DNA of 64,000 nucleotides, taken from Neelides folsomi. Taxonomy: Eukaryota > Arthropoda > Collembola > Neelipleona > Neelidae. The DNA lies in the NCBI GenBank assembly GCA_034687125.1, contig JAQGBZ010000008.1, positions 496,001 to 560,000 of the forward strand, given 5' to 3'. A model generated the notes under the pieces. That model ran no database searches. It was not told the DNA's origin and was given only the letters and a program-made list of their open reading frames with translations. Position 1 is the first letter of the stretch. Every line of letters starts with the position of its first letter. This document shows, one piece after another, positions 1 through 13,285 of the stretch. A program made the position numbers and the translations under genes.

Positions 1-3000
1 AAGATAATTCAAACATTGCGGCAATCTGTCACTCTTCTCATTTTCTCATTTCTTATAAATAACATTTTATTGGATTTCACACATACCATACATAAGTCTT
101 TAACATCTTATCTTTTAATATGTATAGTACTGGTAAGGTATCTTGTATTCAGGAACACTACCGGTAATTCTTGTACATTGGTCCTTTACTTATCATCTTT
201 TGATTGTTGAATACAAATTGCAAATTACATGTAAAAGATCCGGATTTGTATATTTTGTATAAACAAAAGAATTAAAGAAATCTAAAGATGCGGAATTTCG
301 TTTAACTCATAACGTTAAATGACAATTGTAGTGTAAACAGATACAGAATTCGCAAGTCTGTTTGGCGTTGATCAAATTGCAGGACAATGAGATAAATTTT
401 TTAACTTCAGACGACACTTTCACTCTCAACGTCTCCTTTCATCTCCATTTCATTGAGCACAATGGAAGTTCCAAAGAATGAAATGACGTCAAAATTATCA
501 TGATAGGCCCAACATATCTCTCCCCATATCTCCCTCCATATCAAAGAAGAACGATGAGGTTCGAGAATTTTAAAATATGATTCGAACAATGAAGTGACTT
601 GACAAAATAATTTGTCCTGCCGTATTACATATTTAAATATTTCATGAACGATGACATCTGATCATTTCCCCAAGGATCATCACGTACAACGATCCGACCT
701 CTAAACATATCTCTATACTTTTACTTTACAATATAACCATATATAAATAACAATGTACATTGTATACTTATGATACCATCTATAAAAATATAATATAGTG
801 AAATATATAATATAAGTATAGGAGTACTTGTCCATTCGCAAAATATTTAGTCTTGTAATCAAATATGCAATAGGTTTAATATTGGGTCCACCCCTTGTCA
901 TCCAACATGTCCAATATCGTCCTCACGAATATTTTCCACTCATTAATAATAGAAGTTTAATCCACTATGCATGCCTTTATTATCTCATGGGAGATGTTGA
1001 TTTTCTGGATCCTTGAGTCCAAAGAAGGGATCTTCAAATTCGCTTGTATCAATTCACATCTCGTCTCCTTCCACTCACAAGATCTCTTCACTGATACATA
1101 CAAAACCAATGGCCTTTTCCAACCACTAAATTAATTCCCCTCTCTTATATGTTTGTATGTATATGCTCTTTATATTCATTCTGGTATCTTTATAGTAGAC
1201 ATGTTTTTTAACAATAGCTCCAAGTTGGACAATTTCAATTATCTGAATGCTTTTAACTATAATGATTGGTATCGATGTGTTGGATTTATGCCGATTTGAT
1301 CCGAAATGTTCACATGGGTCATAATGAGTTAGTAATTCCTCAAAGTCGTTTTACTGCTCATTTTAATCGTGTTTGCAAATGAGCCAAAGCTCGTTATCTC
1401 TTAACATCTTTTTTCCGTAAAGATCTTCCTCAATTTGCGATCTTGCCCTCTTGCGTGTTTACTATAAGAATGATAGGGTGTGTGTGAGAAGTTTAATGTT
1501 AATTTATAATCCCTTTATAATCCTTTTATTGTTGGAATTGAAGAGGAATCAACTGTGATTTTTATTCGTTTTCCTTGATGTCGAAGGCACAAGCGAGTGA
1601 CAGAATGGATGAGTCTGAGAGGGAGAATGAATGAGTTTGAGGTAAAAAAGAATTAACGCACCTGCAACTTCGCCTTCAATTCAGCATTGCAATGTATGAA
1701 CAAACTCATTAATTCTCTTTATCCAATATTACCTTCGGACTTGTATTGAGATGGATGTATGAGCCATAATGGTTAGAAGTTCAAATGGGTAGGAATGGTT
1801 TTAGAACAACCTGGAGCTCATGGGCTTGTTTTCCGCGTGAAATGAATATAAATATTATTCTTTGGAATAAATTTGCGAAAACTTCTTTTTGCGAATGGTT
1901 TCCTTACGAAGGAATTAACAGACAGAGAGGCGCAAGATTTGATCATTTGCATGAAAGGAGTCTCGAGCGATAAGTCAAGTGAGTGAATTACATATTCATA
2001 CAATTATTTGATTCCTTCCCATTTTCAGATTTTGTGGCCTTATAAGACCAATGGGCCAAGAGTGTCGACTGGATGTCTGGGATGGCCATGTTTAACTCAA
2101 AGAAGACCACAAGGAGCAATTTTTTATATCAAATGAATGGAATGAATAATCAAATGAAGGGAAAACGAGTTGAATTTGCGTTCTTCAACTTATTTTATAA
2201 TATTTATTTAATGAGATACTTTTTTACCTTTGAGAACTTACGTACATTTGCTCTTACAGGATTCATACATTATAAGAATGTGTGTATTATTTATGAAATT
2301 GGATTTTTAATAAACGTGAATAAGATTATTTAAAGTTATTTTTATCGATGAATAATTTTATTCATACTATTTTATTAATTTGAAGGTTAAAAGTTAAAGT
2401 AATACACAATGTTAATAAATAATTTTTATTTCTATTTGTATTTGATTAAAAATTATAATTGTTCAATTTGTGAAAATTAGTTCTTTAAAAATATTTAGTT
2501 ATTCCTTTCAAATTAATGTTAATAATATTAAAAATGCTTTATTTTGTTATTGTTTTAATATTTATTCTGTTCAAAATTTCTATTTGTTGGAAACGATATT
2601 GTTGGAAACGATGCATATAAATATAATTTTTTTAAAAGTTTACAATGTAAGGAAAGTACACAATTTAATAAAAACTGCTTTTTCATTTCTAAACCAAGAG
2701 CTTTGGACTTTCAATTGAAATGACTTTTACTTTTGAGTCCTCGTGCATGGATGGATTTACGATCACTTTATACATATTGAGGAAGTCCTCGGAGTTGTCA
2801 CGGGTAATTTAAGAACCCATTTGACTCTCCCTTATGACAATTAGGGTTCTTAATTGGAACAGATGAGATTCAGAAGGGGAGTGTGGGGAGGTGCGGGCCA
2901 AGGGCAAGTCATGCCAAATTCACAAATCCATTATTTTTACTCCTCTCCCTCTTTTGAGCATACTATCCCTTTTCCATACTATGTATACAACTTATTTCAT

Positions 3001-4036
3001 ATAAATACAATATATTATGAACTTAATATTTATATGTTTATGTGTAAACATAGGTATAATTATAAATCGCAAAAAGTGTAATGGCAAATTGGCGAGTGTG
3101 TGTTTGTTAAGAGGTGTAGTAAATTGTGATTAAAAAATCACAACTTTGGGAATTACAATCAAAGGTTTTATTTATGGATGTTGAACTTCTCCCACGAGTG
3201 AGCCCTGAAGGGAATTCTCATTTATAATTAATTAATTCGGGCCCGGAATTGATAAAACTTGAACTTTGCGATTTTGAAACTCGAGATTGTGGTCTACGAG
3301 CAGAAGGAAATTAGCATTGTTGAGGATCGAGACCTTGCGGAAAATTATTATAGGCCAACTATTTCTTTCCCTCTTCCACATCTTTTAATGATCTTCTTTG
3401 CATATGGACACTATGGATCAAGATTAAACTTCAAGAACGACTTGTTCTTATATTGTGCATTTAAAGCATAGAAATAATCTCAAATGAGGAATGGGCGTTA
3501 GAATGCAATTGCAAAGAAGAATTTCATAAATTGCAATAATGGAATTCCTCGCGTCTGCAATCCCATTTTTTACATTGATTGAAAAGTACTTGAATTAAAA
3601 ACAAGGCAGTATTTATCACCCTAATTTAACTTCCAGGTTCATAAAATAGGAAAATGCAAATGAATGACAATTTACAAGTTTGTTTTTTCCCATGTACCAA
3701 AAGGTATTTTCCATTTGCTAAAAATTAGATCCTTAAAATTCCTCCAGCTCTCAGATTCCCAAAGGTCTTCAGTCAGCTAATAAAGTAAGCAAATTGTGAA
3801 ATTTCTCAATGCGATGAACCTTCAGCTAAGGAATTCGAATTCGTTATCAAGGAAAAAATGTGGAAATGACGGATTTTAGCCATTCAGGTCTCGAAGGAGA
3901 AAAGATGTTAATTGGACTGCTAATATTTGTTGTTGGGAATGTAATCGAGAGATGTTAATGATTCAATTTGAAGAGATGAATTACACCAAATTACATTTTA
4001 ACTCCTTCCTTTTCCCATATTTCTCCTCAGGTACAT

Positions 4037-4057
4037 GGAACGAACGAACGAACGAAC
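4037..4057. repeat. GAAC microsatellite
   Basis: Four to five tandem copies of GAAC are visible. Simple repeat with no neighbouring gene. Confidence 0.7.
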
Positions 4058-6477
4058 CAAGGCGGAATTATAGAAAGACAATGAGGATGAGATTCAAATT
4101 CACGCACCGGGCCGTTCATTCATAATTTATTGGTCACTTTTATATGAGAAATAAAGGATTGGCTCTCTTGTAATCTTCCTAATGAATTCAATTCCTTTTA
4201 AAATCTACTCTTTTCAGATCCCCACACAGAGACTGATCATGTCGGAGGAAACCTGTTTACGTGCTTTGCAAATATTTCCACTCAATTTCCCTCTTATCTG
4301 CCCTTTTACACACTTGAGAGACCGTTCGGTTCAATTCACGTATTCACTTCGCAGAAATCAAAGGGACCTTAAAGATAACGCGCTCCGACTTCAAAGAATT
4401 CTTCATTCATCTTTTCTTTCTTTTCTCTCGGTTAGTTCAATTCCATCAATTCCAATTGCGGTTTGAACCGTCAACATGAATAAAGTGAATAACCAACGGG
4501 TTTGTACATTTATGATATGGAACTTCATTTATTTGGTCATATGAATGAGTCATAAAATAATATTATGTATGTAGAAATATAATAGAACCATTTGTACTAA
4601 TACACATTTATTAACAGTTTAGTCCATTTAGCACAATCGAGATCTTTACCTTAAATGGGAGAGGAAAAGCAAAATAAACAGCTCGAAATTTGTAAAGAAG
4701 ACCTCTGACTTTAATTGAAAATGAGCATAAAGCACAAGAAGACATTAAAAGCAATTAAACGACTAAAACATTTTAACCTTCACGATTCAATTCTTGAAAC
4801 AATTCTCGTTTGTTCAATTCCACCAATTTGAACATTCCCCATACTTATCGTTAAGACGAGTCTCGACAAATTGCGAATTGCAAATGGGAAGGATAATGAG
4901 CACGTTTAAATTATCTCTTAAAGAGCCTTTGCCATTAAAGTTCCTTTGCCACACTAAATGGCAGGATGCGTTGAGACGTAGAAAGTTGCCGTGATTCGAG
5001 GCGTTCAATTGGGGAGTTAAGGTAAAGTGGCAAATGGCCACCGCTCGGTCCATCGACGTGAATATGCAATTACGATAATGGGAAATTAGTCCTTTTTAAG
5101 CTTCCTCAACGCCATTTAACGACCTTCTTCCTTTTACAGCCAGCGAAAACGTTTAAATTTTAATTGCACAAAACACACCTCCCCCGCAAAGGACAATTTC
5201 CACAATCTGGTCATTGGTAGATTTCGACTCCCCAATTACGACAATTACCCAATTCAAGGAAGTTTTAATGTGACATTAAAACACTGGAACTCAATGAGCC
5301 CCTTTGGCAATTAGCATAGGAATCTTCTGGTGTTGAAGATCACTTTTGCTCTCGATTAACCACATCATTAAATTTTAAAAGGATTAATCTTCACATCAAC
5401 ACCTTCGACTAGTTTTTTATGGACAAAATCCAACCTTCGTTTATCTTATCCAATTGAAGATAAAAATTGCCCAAATATTTCTCGCTCATCATAATCGTAT
5501 GAATATCGTAATTACTACAAGTGAAATTTGCCATGTCAGAATTCTGCAATTATGACTACTCCACGTTCATTGGTCGTTCATTGGCTATGTAAAGAGAGCA
5601 AGTTCATAAATATTTAATAATTGAGAAAAACCCTGAATTCTCACCACAGGTTTGAAGGGTTCGAAATCCCTTACAAGTTCATAACTATTGCACAGTGGGG
5701 AGATGTAAATGCAAATTTACGGCAGCTTCAACATTGTTATTAAAATAGGAGATAAATACGCAAAGACGACGTCGACATCAAATTCGCACATGAGACATTA
5801 ACAGTAACTTATGACTTGGGCCGGCTCTTAAATTCCTCTGCAGAGTTGTATAGGACAGAATCAAACATCATGTTTGCACAGAAGGACTAATGTGATGTAT
5901 AAATATTTTCTCCACGTTTATCCACTAAAAATGAATTTGGATGTATTTATTGAGGTATGAAAATGGACATGATTCCAAATGGATCCAACTTGTGGCTTCA
6001 ACTCACCTTTTAACTACTGTTCACTTCAGGTGATGAAATATTCGCAAATTCTAATAAAACCGTCTCTTTTAACGTCCGTGGTTTTCGCGAACGGATCGCG
6101 CATACTAATTTTAATGTTATGAAATCGCAATCTTTCGTACGTTAAAGCCACTTGTGCCTCGATTGGCCACTTTCCATTCTCTCATTACCGAAGAGCCAGA
6201 AGGGTCATTAAAGGGAACCACGTCCATCTTCCTTTAATTCCACAATTTCCGAACGCATGTAAGAAGTCAATTCTGTCACCTCGGACTCCAATGGTGTCGT
6301 GAATTACGACGTGACAGAGATATGAAATAATTGAAAAGATTTTCACAAGTGTAAAAACATAAATCAACTCAAGGGCGCATTATTTCATCTTAATCACTAA
6401 TCACTTTATTAGCAATTAAAAATTCTGTTCCTTACCAAAGGAAATAATGCAAGATTATCATATATGATTTTTTATGC

Positions 6478-6691
6478 TTTAGACCAGCAATCGGCCAGTC
6501 TCCCGACCGGTTGATAACTTCTTTCCATTAAAAACTATTAAATGGTACAAACCGTAGGGTCCGATATCTGTCCCCCGATCCGGATACTTTTAAAATCATA
6601 CCCCCCCCCCCAGACAGATTTCGGGCCAGGACATACAATGGATAGAAGTTACGAAACCGTCGGGAGACGGGCCCTTTGGTGGTCTTTAGTT
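6478..6691. repeat. Foldback inverted-repeat element (MITE-like)
   Basis: About 210 bases fold back on themselves. The left arm (from 6,480) and the right arm (ending near 6,690) share, in inverted orientation, blocks such as GTCTCCCGAC, TAACTTCT and TCCATT in the same order. A second paired block closer to the centre (6,558-6,572 with 6,613-6,627) extends the stem. The apex carries a run of eleven C. It is GC-richer than its surroundings and has no coding capacity. This is the shape of a non-autonomous foldback DNA element. The exact ends and target duplication cannot be fixed by eye. Confidence 0.7.
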
Positions 6692-6740
6692 ATAAAATAT
6701 CAGTGTATTTAGGTAATCCGTCGACATTCAGCTCTTATTA

Positions 6741-7142
6741 CAACAGTGTGGGCTGAATTAATATTAAAAACCTCTCAAGATCGAGACAATGTCACAGAGT
6801 TTGGCATTTGCCACCCGATTCGGGTATTACCCGAGCCAGAAGGTCGGGACGGACAGGAACGATCCGCTCCTGGCACATTATGGGCCCGGAGCCGCACACA
6901 ATTTTTTAAATCATATAATAGTGCAAGGGAGGGAAAGAATTTGTGAAAAAACATTTCCATATGAACGTATGTCAAACTCAAACTCGCCAACTTTTACAAA
7001 TTATTTCCAAAGTTTATGTTTCTCTTTCTTGTCAAAACCCACATTGTCGCAGTTTTCTCAAAGACGATCGATTAAATTAAAAAAAGGGCCTGTCATTTTT
7101 TGAACGGAAAGATTGGCACTTGTAATTCAGCCCCCACTGTTG
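6741..7142. mobile_element. TA-flanked MITE with 20-bp terminal inverted repeats
   Basis: The left end reads CAACAGTGTGGGCTGAATTA and the right end, on the opposite strand, CAACAGTGGGGGCTGAATTA, which is 19 of 20 identical. Both ends abut a TA dinucleotide (6,739-6,740 and 7,143-7,144), the target duplication expected of the Tc1/mariner superfamily. The 402-base interior has two short overlapping open frames (about 66 and 104 codons) with no transposase features, so it is read as a non-autonomous element. A GC-rich block lies at about 6,810-6,900. It sits about 50 bases from the foldback element. Confidence 0.75.
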
Positions 7143-10100
7143 TAGTAAGTGAGAAAAGAGCGGATTACGGACAGACACTGGAATTTTATTAAGATAGATA
7201 ATAAATTTTACATTAATCAATCCAAGAAAGCCAAGAATGCTTTAAAAGGAACGTTTTAATGAACAAAGGTTATTTAAAATTTCATACATTCATAAAGCAG
7301 GATTTATCCTTAAAATACTAAAATATACAATTTTCATTATCTTTTTATTTTTTACGTCGCTTAAATTTAATAAGTGATGTATTAATATTGATTAATGAGA
7401 GTATTTTTGAAAAGTATCGAATGCAGTACATTTTAAACTATAAAAATGCCCATATTGAAAATTAAGGTCGTAAAGTTTTCATTCAGTTTATGTTTTTGAT
7501 GCATTCGATGATTCTTTTATCTCGTATTTTATAACTCGGAGGCATCCATTGAAGTTTTATTTACGAGAGAGGAGCGGGAGAATTCCACTGGAGATAATCA
7601 AAGTGTCAGGTTGAGAGATCCAAAGGTGTAAATTGGAAGAATCAAACCGGAGTTTGCAAGATGAAAGTGGTTGAATTGGGGGTTCGTCGATTTTCTCCCA
7701 GCCCATTCAATCAATCAATTTCAATCTTGTCGTATTATTCAAACTATTATGATTTGATTACCCGCAGCCCGCAGCTCAAAACAAAACTTGACATATGGAA
7801 CGTGAGTTTGGTTAATACAAAAATTATACAAAATCACCTTGTATAGCAAAGACAAATGATCTTTTCTTATAAAAGTCATAAACGTCTTGCTTTTGGGTAT
7901 TAAACAATCTATACAGAAATTTTATATCATAAACCATGTATTTTATCAAGCTAATGTTAAATGTTAATAAACATCAAGTCTTAAAACCCAATGTTTTAAG
8001 AAACTGATAAAGCTCATGTACAATAAACATAGTTTGATAATAAGTATTGTTATTCAAATATTAACGATCATCGAAAGTGTTCTTTGAGAGATATGCTTCA
8101 TATTTATTATATGAGTCTTTCTCCCTAGAGGAATAGTTTAAGTGTATGAATATGTGTACTTTGGTTCTTTGGTGTATTTGGGTGTGGTGAAGAGAAGGCC
8201 GCTTGTTTTTTCCCTATCTGAACCTGTGAAGAATCTTCATTGGATTCGGAAGAGCCGCAAAGGAAAACGGCAGGGAGCTTTGTGAAGAAAAATTCAACAC
8301 ACGCAAGGCACGTTCGGGTGAAAAATGTCCGCTGCAGTTCCGTCAAAACATTGATTCAATCTTTCCTAAACGATCATAATATCATAAATATTATATGGTT
8401 GTTCAGAAATCGACACACGAAGTATCAACATACTTTTACTGAGGAGAGAACAATGTAAACATTTAATACATTGGAATCACCATAAACAATAAACGCTTAA
8501 AGTACAGGAGGAACTTACATACATTACTACATATAATATGAGTGAGTGTGTTATTGGAACTATCGTGTTATTAAAACTTGAGGAGTTGAGATCATGAACG
8601 AAATGCTAATTTAGTTTATGACTAGAAGTCAAGTACAAATTGATAACGATTACCAGATTTATTTCCACCATCAATTACAATATTTATACATCCTTAACTA
8701 TATGGTTAATGGAACTGAACGGAATTGCAGATAATGGAAGGGAAGTTAATTGCTAATTGTAAATTTTCTAATAATTCATTTTCAAAGTTTTGTAATTTCG
8801 AGATGGTTGAAATTGCGGAAGTTGCCTTCACATCCTGCTGAGTTGCACCGGCGACGTTGCGGCGTGTTGAAGGAACATAAAAATATGCAAATTTTCTTAA
8901 GATTTACTATTTCATTTTTATTACACTCTTATTGGTCACACTCATTAACTGCATGAAGACTCGAGTTGATGACTTTTAAATTAATTTAATCATTGCAAAC
9001 AATATTTGAATTCAGGGATGATCAACAATTTCATTTCATCTGATTACTTTTAGAAAAAATGAAAATATTTCAAATTTCCATTCAAATTATCTTAAATAAG
9101 TATTAATAATAAAAAAGATGTACATAAAGGACAGTAGTTTTCAATTTTTGATTGAATATGTTTGTTTCTTGTGCCATAAATTTATGTAATTTTATGTCTT
9201 ATAAGAATTAGTTAAATTAATAAATATAAATTTTTCTCTGTGAATATTAATAAAATAAAGATATATAGTACATATACCTATACTCGTATCATATATCACT
9301 CGATTAGGAATGAATTAGGAAGTATTTTTAAGGTAAAAGAAAGAAATAAATGTTGATTGAAGTAGGAGGAAGCTTCATCTTCTATTCTTTCCCTAATAGA
9401 GTCATCTTATTTAATAAGGACTCTTTTGTCCTAATAGAGATCTTTGGGAAGAGATCTCTGTCCAATCATACACATTCACACATGTCACAGTGCCCAAGTT
9501 CCAAAGGAAGAAATGGAAAATGGGCCCAGGGAGTGTGAAATGTAAATTATGCCATTGTCCGGTTCGATCTCCCTCCATTGTTTGGAAAGGAAGAACGTGA
9601 GAGAGATCTTCCACATTCACTCTTTTCACTACAAAATAATTCAAACATCACAATTTTCCCATCTATGGAAAGAATTGAAAGTCCAAAATTATATTTTACT
9701 TTGATTCAAAACTCATTTGCTCGATCATTCTCCTCGCATTTATTATATTCAAATCTTGGCTTTTTATAATAATACCTAACTTGTAAGACCTAAATAACAT
9801 GTTGAAATCAAATGCATATAAATCATATAGGAAGTATTCGCAAATAATTCAGAAAACTATTATAAACACCGAAGGATCTGCTTCATCAATAAGGAATCGA
9901 AAACCTACTAATATACTATACAGATAACATAGTAGATAATAAAATAGTACTCCATTTAACTATCAAACGTAATAAAGTTATTTATTTATGATTAATTTGT
10001 TTCATTTTGAAAAATACGATTGACTTTTATATATGTTATTATTGTATCATATTTTTAATTAAAATATCACATAAAATATCACAAAATATTACAAAATATT

Positions 10101-11403
10101 CATAGTATTTATTAAATAATTTTTAATGTTTAATAAAGATGATACATTGGAAGCTTTATCCGAGCAGGATAGAAGTTTTTATTCAATTCCTCACTCATTG
10201 TCATTTTCCATTTATCATGACAATGATCAACGGACCGAAGAACAAAATGCCTGAGAAATTGAAAGTTGAATGGAAGCATGTGAAAAGAAATTACGTGGAC
10301 ATTATGCATAAGAAAATTGTCTAAGCCATTCCAAGCGGGCCATCAATTCGCCAAATGTTGCAAATAAAAGTGCACACATTCCACTACTTCCACTACTTCT
10401 CAATTCCAATTCTTTTTGGTCCAATTAGACCCGCACGTTTCCACTTTTCCCACACATTCTCCGAAATTGAAATGAAATCCCATCATGGATATTTAATGTG
10501 AGTAAAGCATTAAAAACATTAACCTGTATTTAAACTACACGTTAATTTTACACTATAATTGTATTAGCCTTTGTATTTAATGTTTAAGTTACTGGGTTAA
10601 TGGAATCTTCATTGAAATCTTTTATCCCTACATGAATGTATCAGAAAATTAATCAAACTAGTAATTACATTTTAAGTGAATGGAATTGAGGACTGCGAAA
10701 TTCGCATAAGATCAATTTGAGTGAAGTGAGTTGAGTGAATGTGTGGCGTGTGTGTGGCGTATTTAAACCTCAATGGAAAGGGGTGAGAAAAAAGTTTGAT
10801 GTTTTTAGAACTCACTGAATGTGAGCTGACTGTGAGTTGAGTAATCCCGAGACTTGTAAAAAGAGGCCATTGATCATTAAAGAAAGGCAATGGGAATTCA
10901 TCTAATACTTTAATGCATTAGGTCAAATCTCAATCCTTGTGGAAGTTCATGGGAATTAAAATTTATGGACTTTGATTCGAAGCGTGTGATCCCTTAAGGA
11001 GAGTCAATTGCTTAATGAGATGAATTTAGAGAGTCTCAAGAGAACTTGAAACCCTTCAAACTCTCAAAAGTCACCTCAACTCAAACTGAGAAGTCGAATG
11101 GAACCCGAGGAGATCTTTTTCGTTTATAGCTCTTCTTTTCACACATCGACCCAGGAATTATCCAACATCAACCCAAACGAGAATTTTAACTAATAAAACA
11201 ACTTGTCCTCTGTCTGACTTGATCTTCAAAAATTAAATTAAAAATTGTCACAAAACCGATAAAGAACTGATAAAGTTCTGAGTCTTAAACTCTTAAGAGA
11301 TTTTAAAGTTCTTTTCTGTTGTATGTATACTGTTGTTACTATTGTATGTTGTATGTAGTGTGTTATTATAACGTCTTAAATTTAACCTTAACTACTCGTA
11401 TAG

Positions 11404-11429
11404 AACTTGCTTAACTTATTAAGCAAGTT
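11404..11429. repeat. Perfect 11-bp hairpin
   Basis: AACTTGCTTAA is followed after a 4-base loop by its exact reverse complement. No gene is adjacent and no function is inferred. Confidence 0.6.
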
Positions 11430-13252
11430 TTAATATTATAAAGTTTTCATTCAGTTATATCGTACATAAAAAATTTGTTGAGGAAATCAACACTTGGTTT
11501 GCAATGAGAAAAGACGGGTTTTATTTACTTTTATAATTCTCCCCTTGTTGAACATGGAAATTCTCTCATTATCCAAATCTTGCTCGAGTTGCTCGAGGGT
11601 TAAAAGGTGGAGAAAAGTAAATGAGTTTAGTTTTAATAATTATTTAAATCTCTTGACCTCTTCTCTTCCCTTTGTATTAAAACCTCCTTTTAGCCTTTGT
11701 GTTTATCTTTTGTGTTCCTTAAAGCTCAATAAAGTCCTCTGCATCACAATAGATCATTTTGGTTATTCTGCTCATTACCAATTACGAGTAATTCATTCAA
11801 AAGTCGTAGTATACACATTAGTTATAGACTTTATATTTTAAATATCTATGCATGTAACACCCTATTACATATTTATATAGTATTGTATAATGAATAAAGA
11901 ACTTACAATACAATTATTATTGTATATAACATGGGAGCAATAAGAAATCATCTCTTGTTCACTGAAAGAAGAATGAGGTCCAATTGGTCTTGAGGGTTCA
12001 ACAATAAATATTTCAACTCCTCATCAAATCACCTTTGGTCTCCATTTCAAAATTGAATGAAGATGAGTTTGATGAGGAACAGCAAAGGTCTTTTTTCTAA
12101 TACAACACGTCTTATTGCACACCTGTTCCTTTGTAAAACATTTTGCCTTTTATTATTTATTAGGGGCGGAGGGAGCGCCTGAAAACTCCCGTATTCACTC
12201 AAAAACTTGTTATTTATCAAATGAACATATCCGCGACGCTCCCTCCAATGAACGAGTAAAATCCGCATTTTTACGCATCTACTACGAGAACCGTCAATGG
12301 GAGAATAATTAACTTTATTTATTTTAAACCCATTATTCATTTCAAGTCAACATCATCAATTAATGGATCATTTTTTTTTCTTAAAAACTTGCAAGGAATT
12401 CTCAAATGGAAGGATAACCTATTTAGATTAACAGAACACAATATTTTAAAATACACTATTTTTAAATACTATATTTAAAATGAAGTTTCAATACAAATTA
12501 TGCTAAATTTTAGTTTCATTTTTTAATGGAACATCGAAATTTTGGACATACGGTCTCGGAAGTTGTCGGTATCTGTAATTTTTTATTTAATGGAATTAAA
12601 ATTATTTAAATATAATAATTAATTACTTTTGGCGTTAACGTTAATAAAATAAAATTTAAAAGTGATCTGTAAAGGATATTTGAACTTTAGATGTCAATTT
12701 TGAATAATGAATGGAGGTAATTTTTAATCGTTTGATCTTCTCATTTACACTTACTCATCTTATGAATGAAGAACTTGAAACAGAGTTTGTTCCAACTGAG
12801 GTGAAAGGAATTGAATACATTCACCTTTTCCATCCCCCGCTTCTTCCCTTAAAGACCTTAAAGAAAAACGAGTTTCTGAGGCGGATTGTCCAACTACTGT
12901 AAAAGGCCAACTGCCCTGCACCAACCACTCCAAGAAGACTAAAAGGACGAAATAAGAAAAAGGTAAATAATAAATGCAAATGTGATTGATTCTAACTGCT
13001 TTTTTAATATAAATTTACAGGCCAGACGGGTTTAACTCCATGTCTATACACGCCTAGACTTGTCGAAGAGTGTCATATAAAGAAATTAACATAAATAATA
13101 AAAAGATTCCTCCCACTTGACAAATGACAAACTTATTTGCAAATGATGACCAAATGACCATTCAATTGAATTGAAATTCAAAAACTTTCACAAACATTCA
13201 ATTTAATTTAAAACCCATTTGCAGACTTTATTTCTATTCCTCTTTATCTCTC

Positions 13253-13285
13253 CTTAACTTTAACTTGAATCAAGTTAAAGTTAAG
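13253..13285. repeat. Perfect 16-bp inverted repeat
   Basis: CTTAACTTTAACTTGA at 13,253-13,268 is followed by one base and then its exact reverse complement at 13,270-13,285. The unit AGTTAAAGTTAAG then partly repeats to 13,297. The near-absence of a loop would favour a cruciform. Confidence 0.7.

Noticed and set aside
5655-5676. tRNA T-arm-like hairpin (AAGGGTTCGAAATCCCTT)
   Set aside because: The loop is one base too long and no A-box, anticodon arm or acceptor stem can be drawn upstream.
12047-12340. 97-codon minus-strand frame
   Set aside because: Unremarkable composition, no family resemblance, AT-rich flanks and no splice partners; treated as chance.
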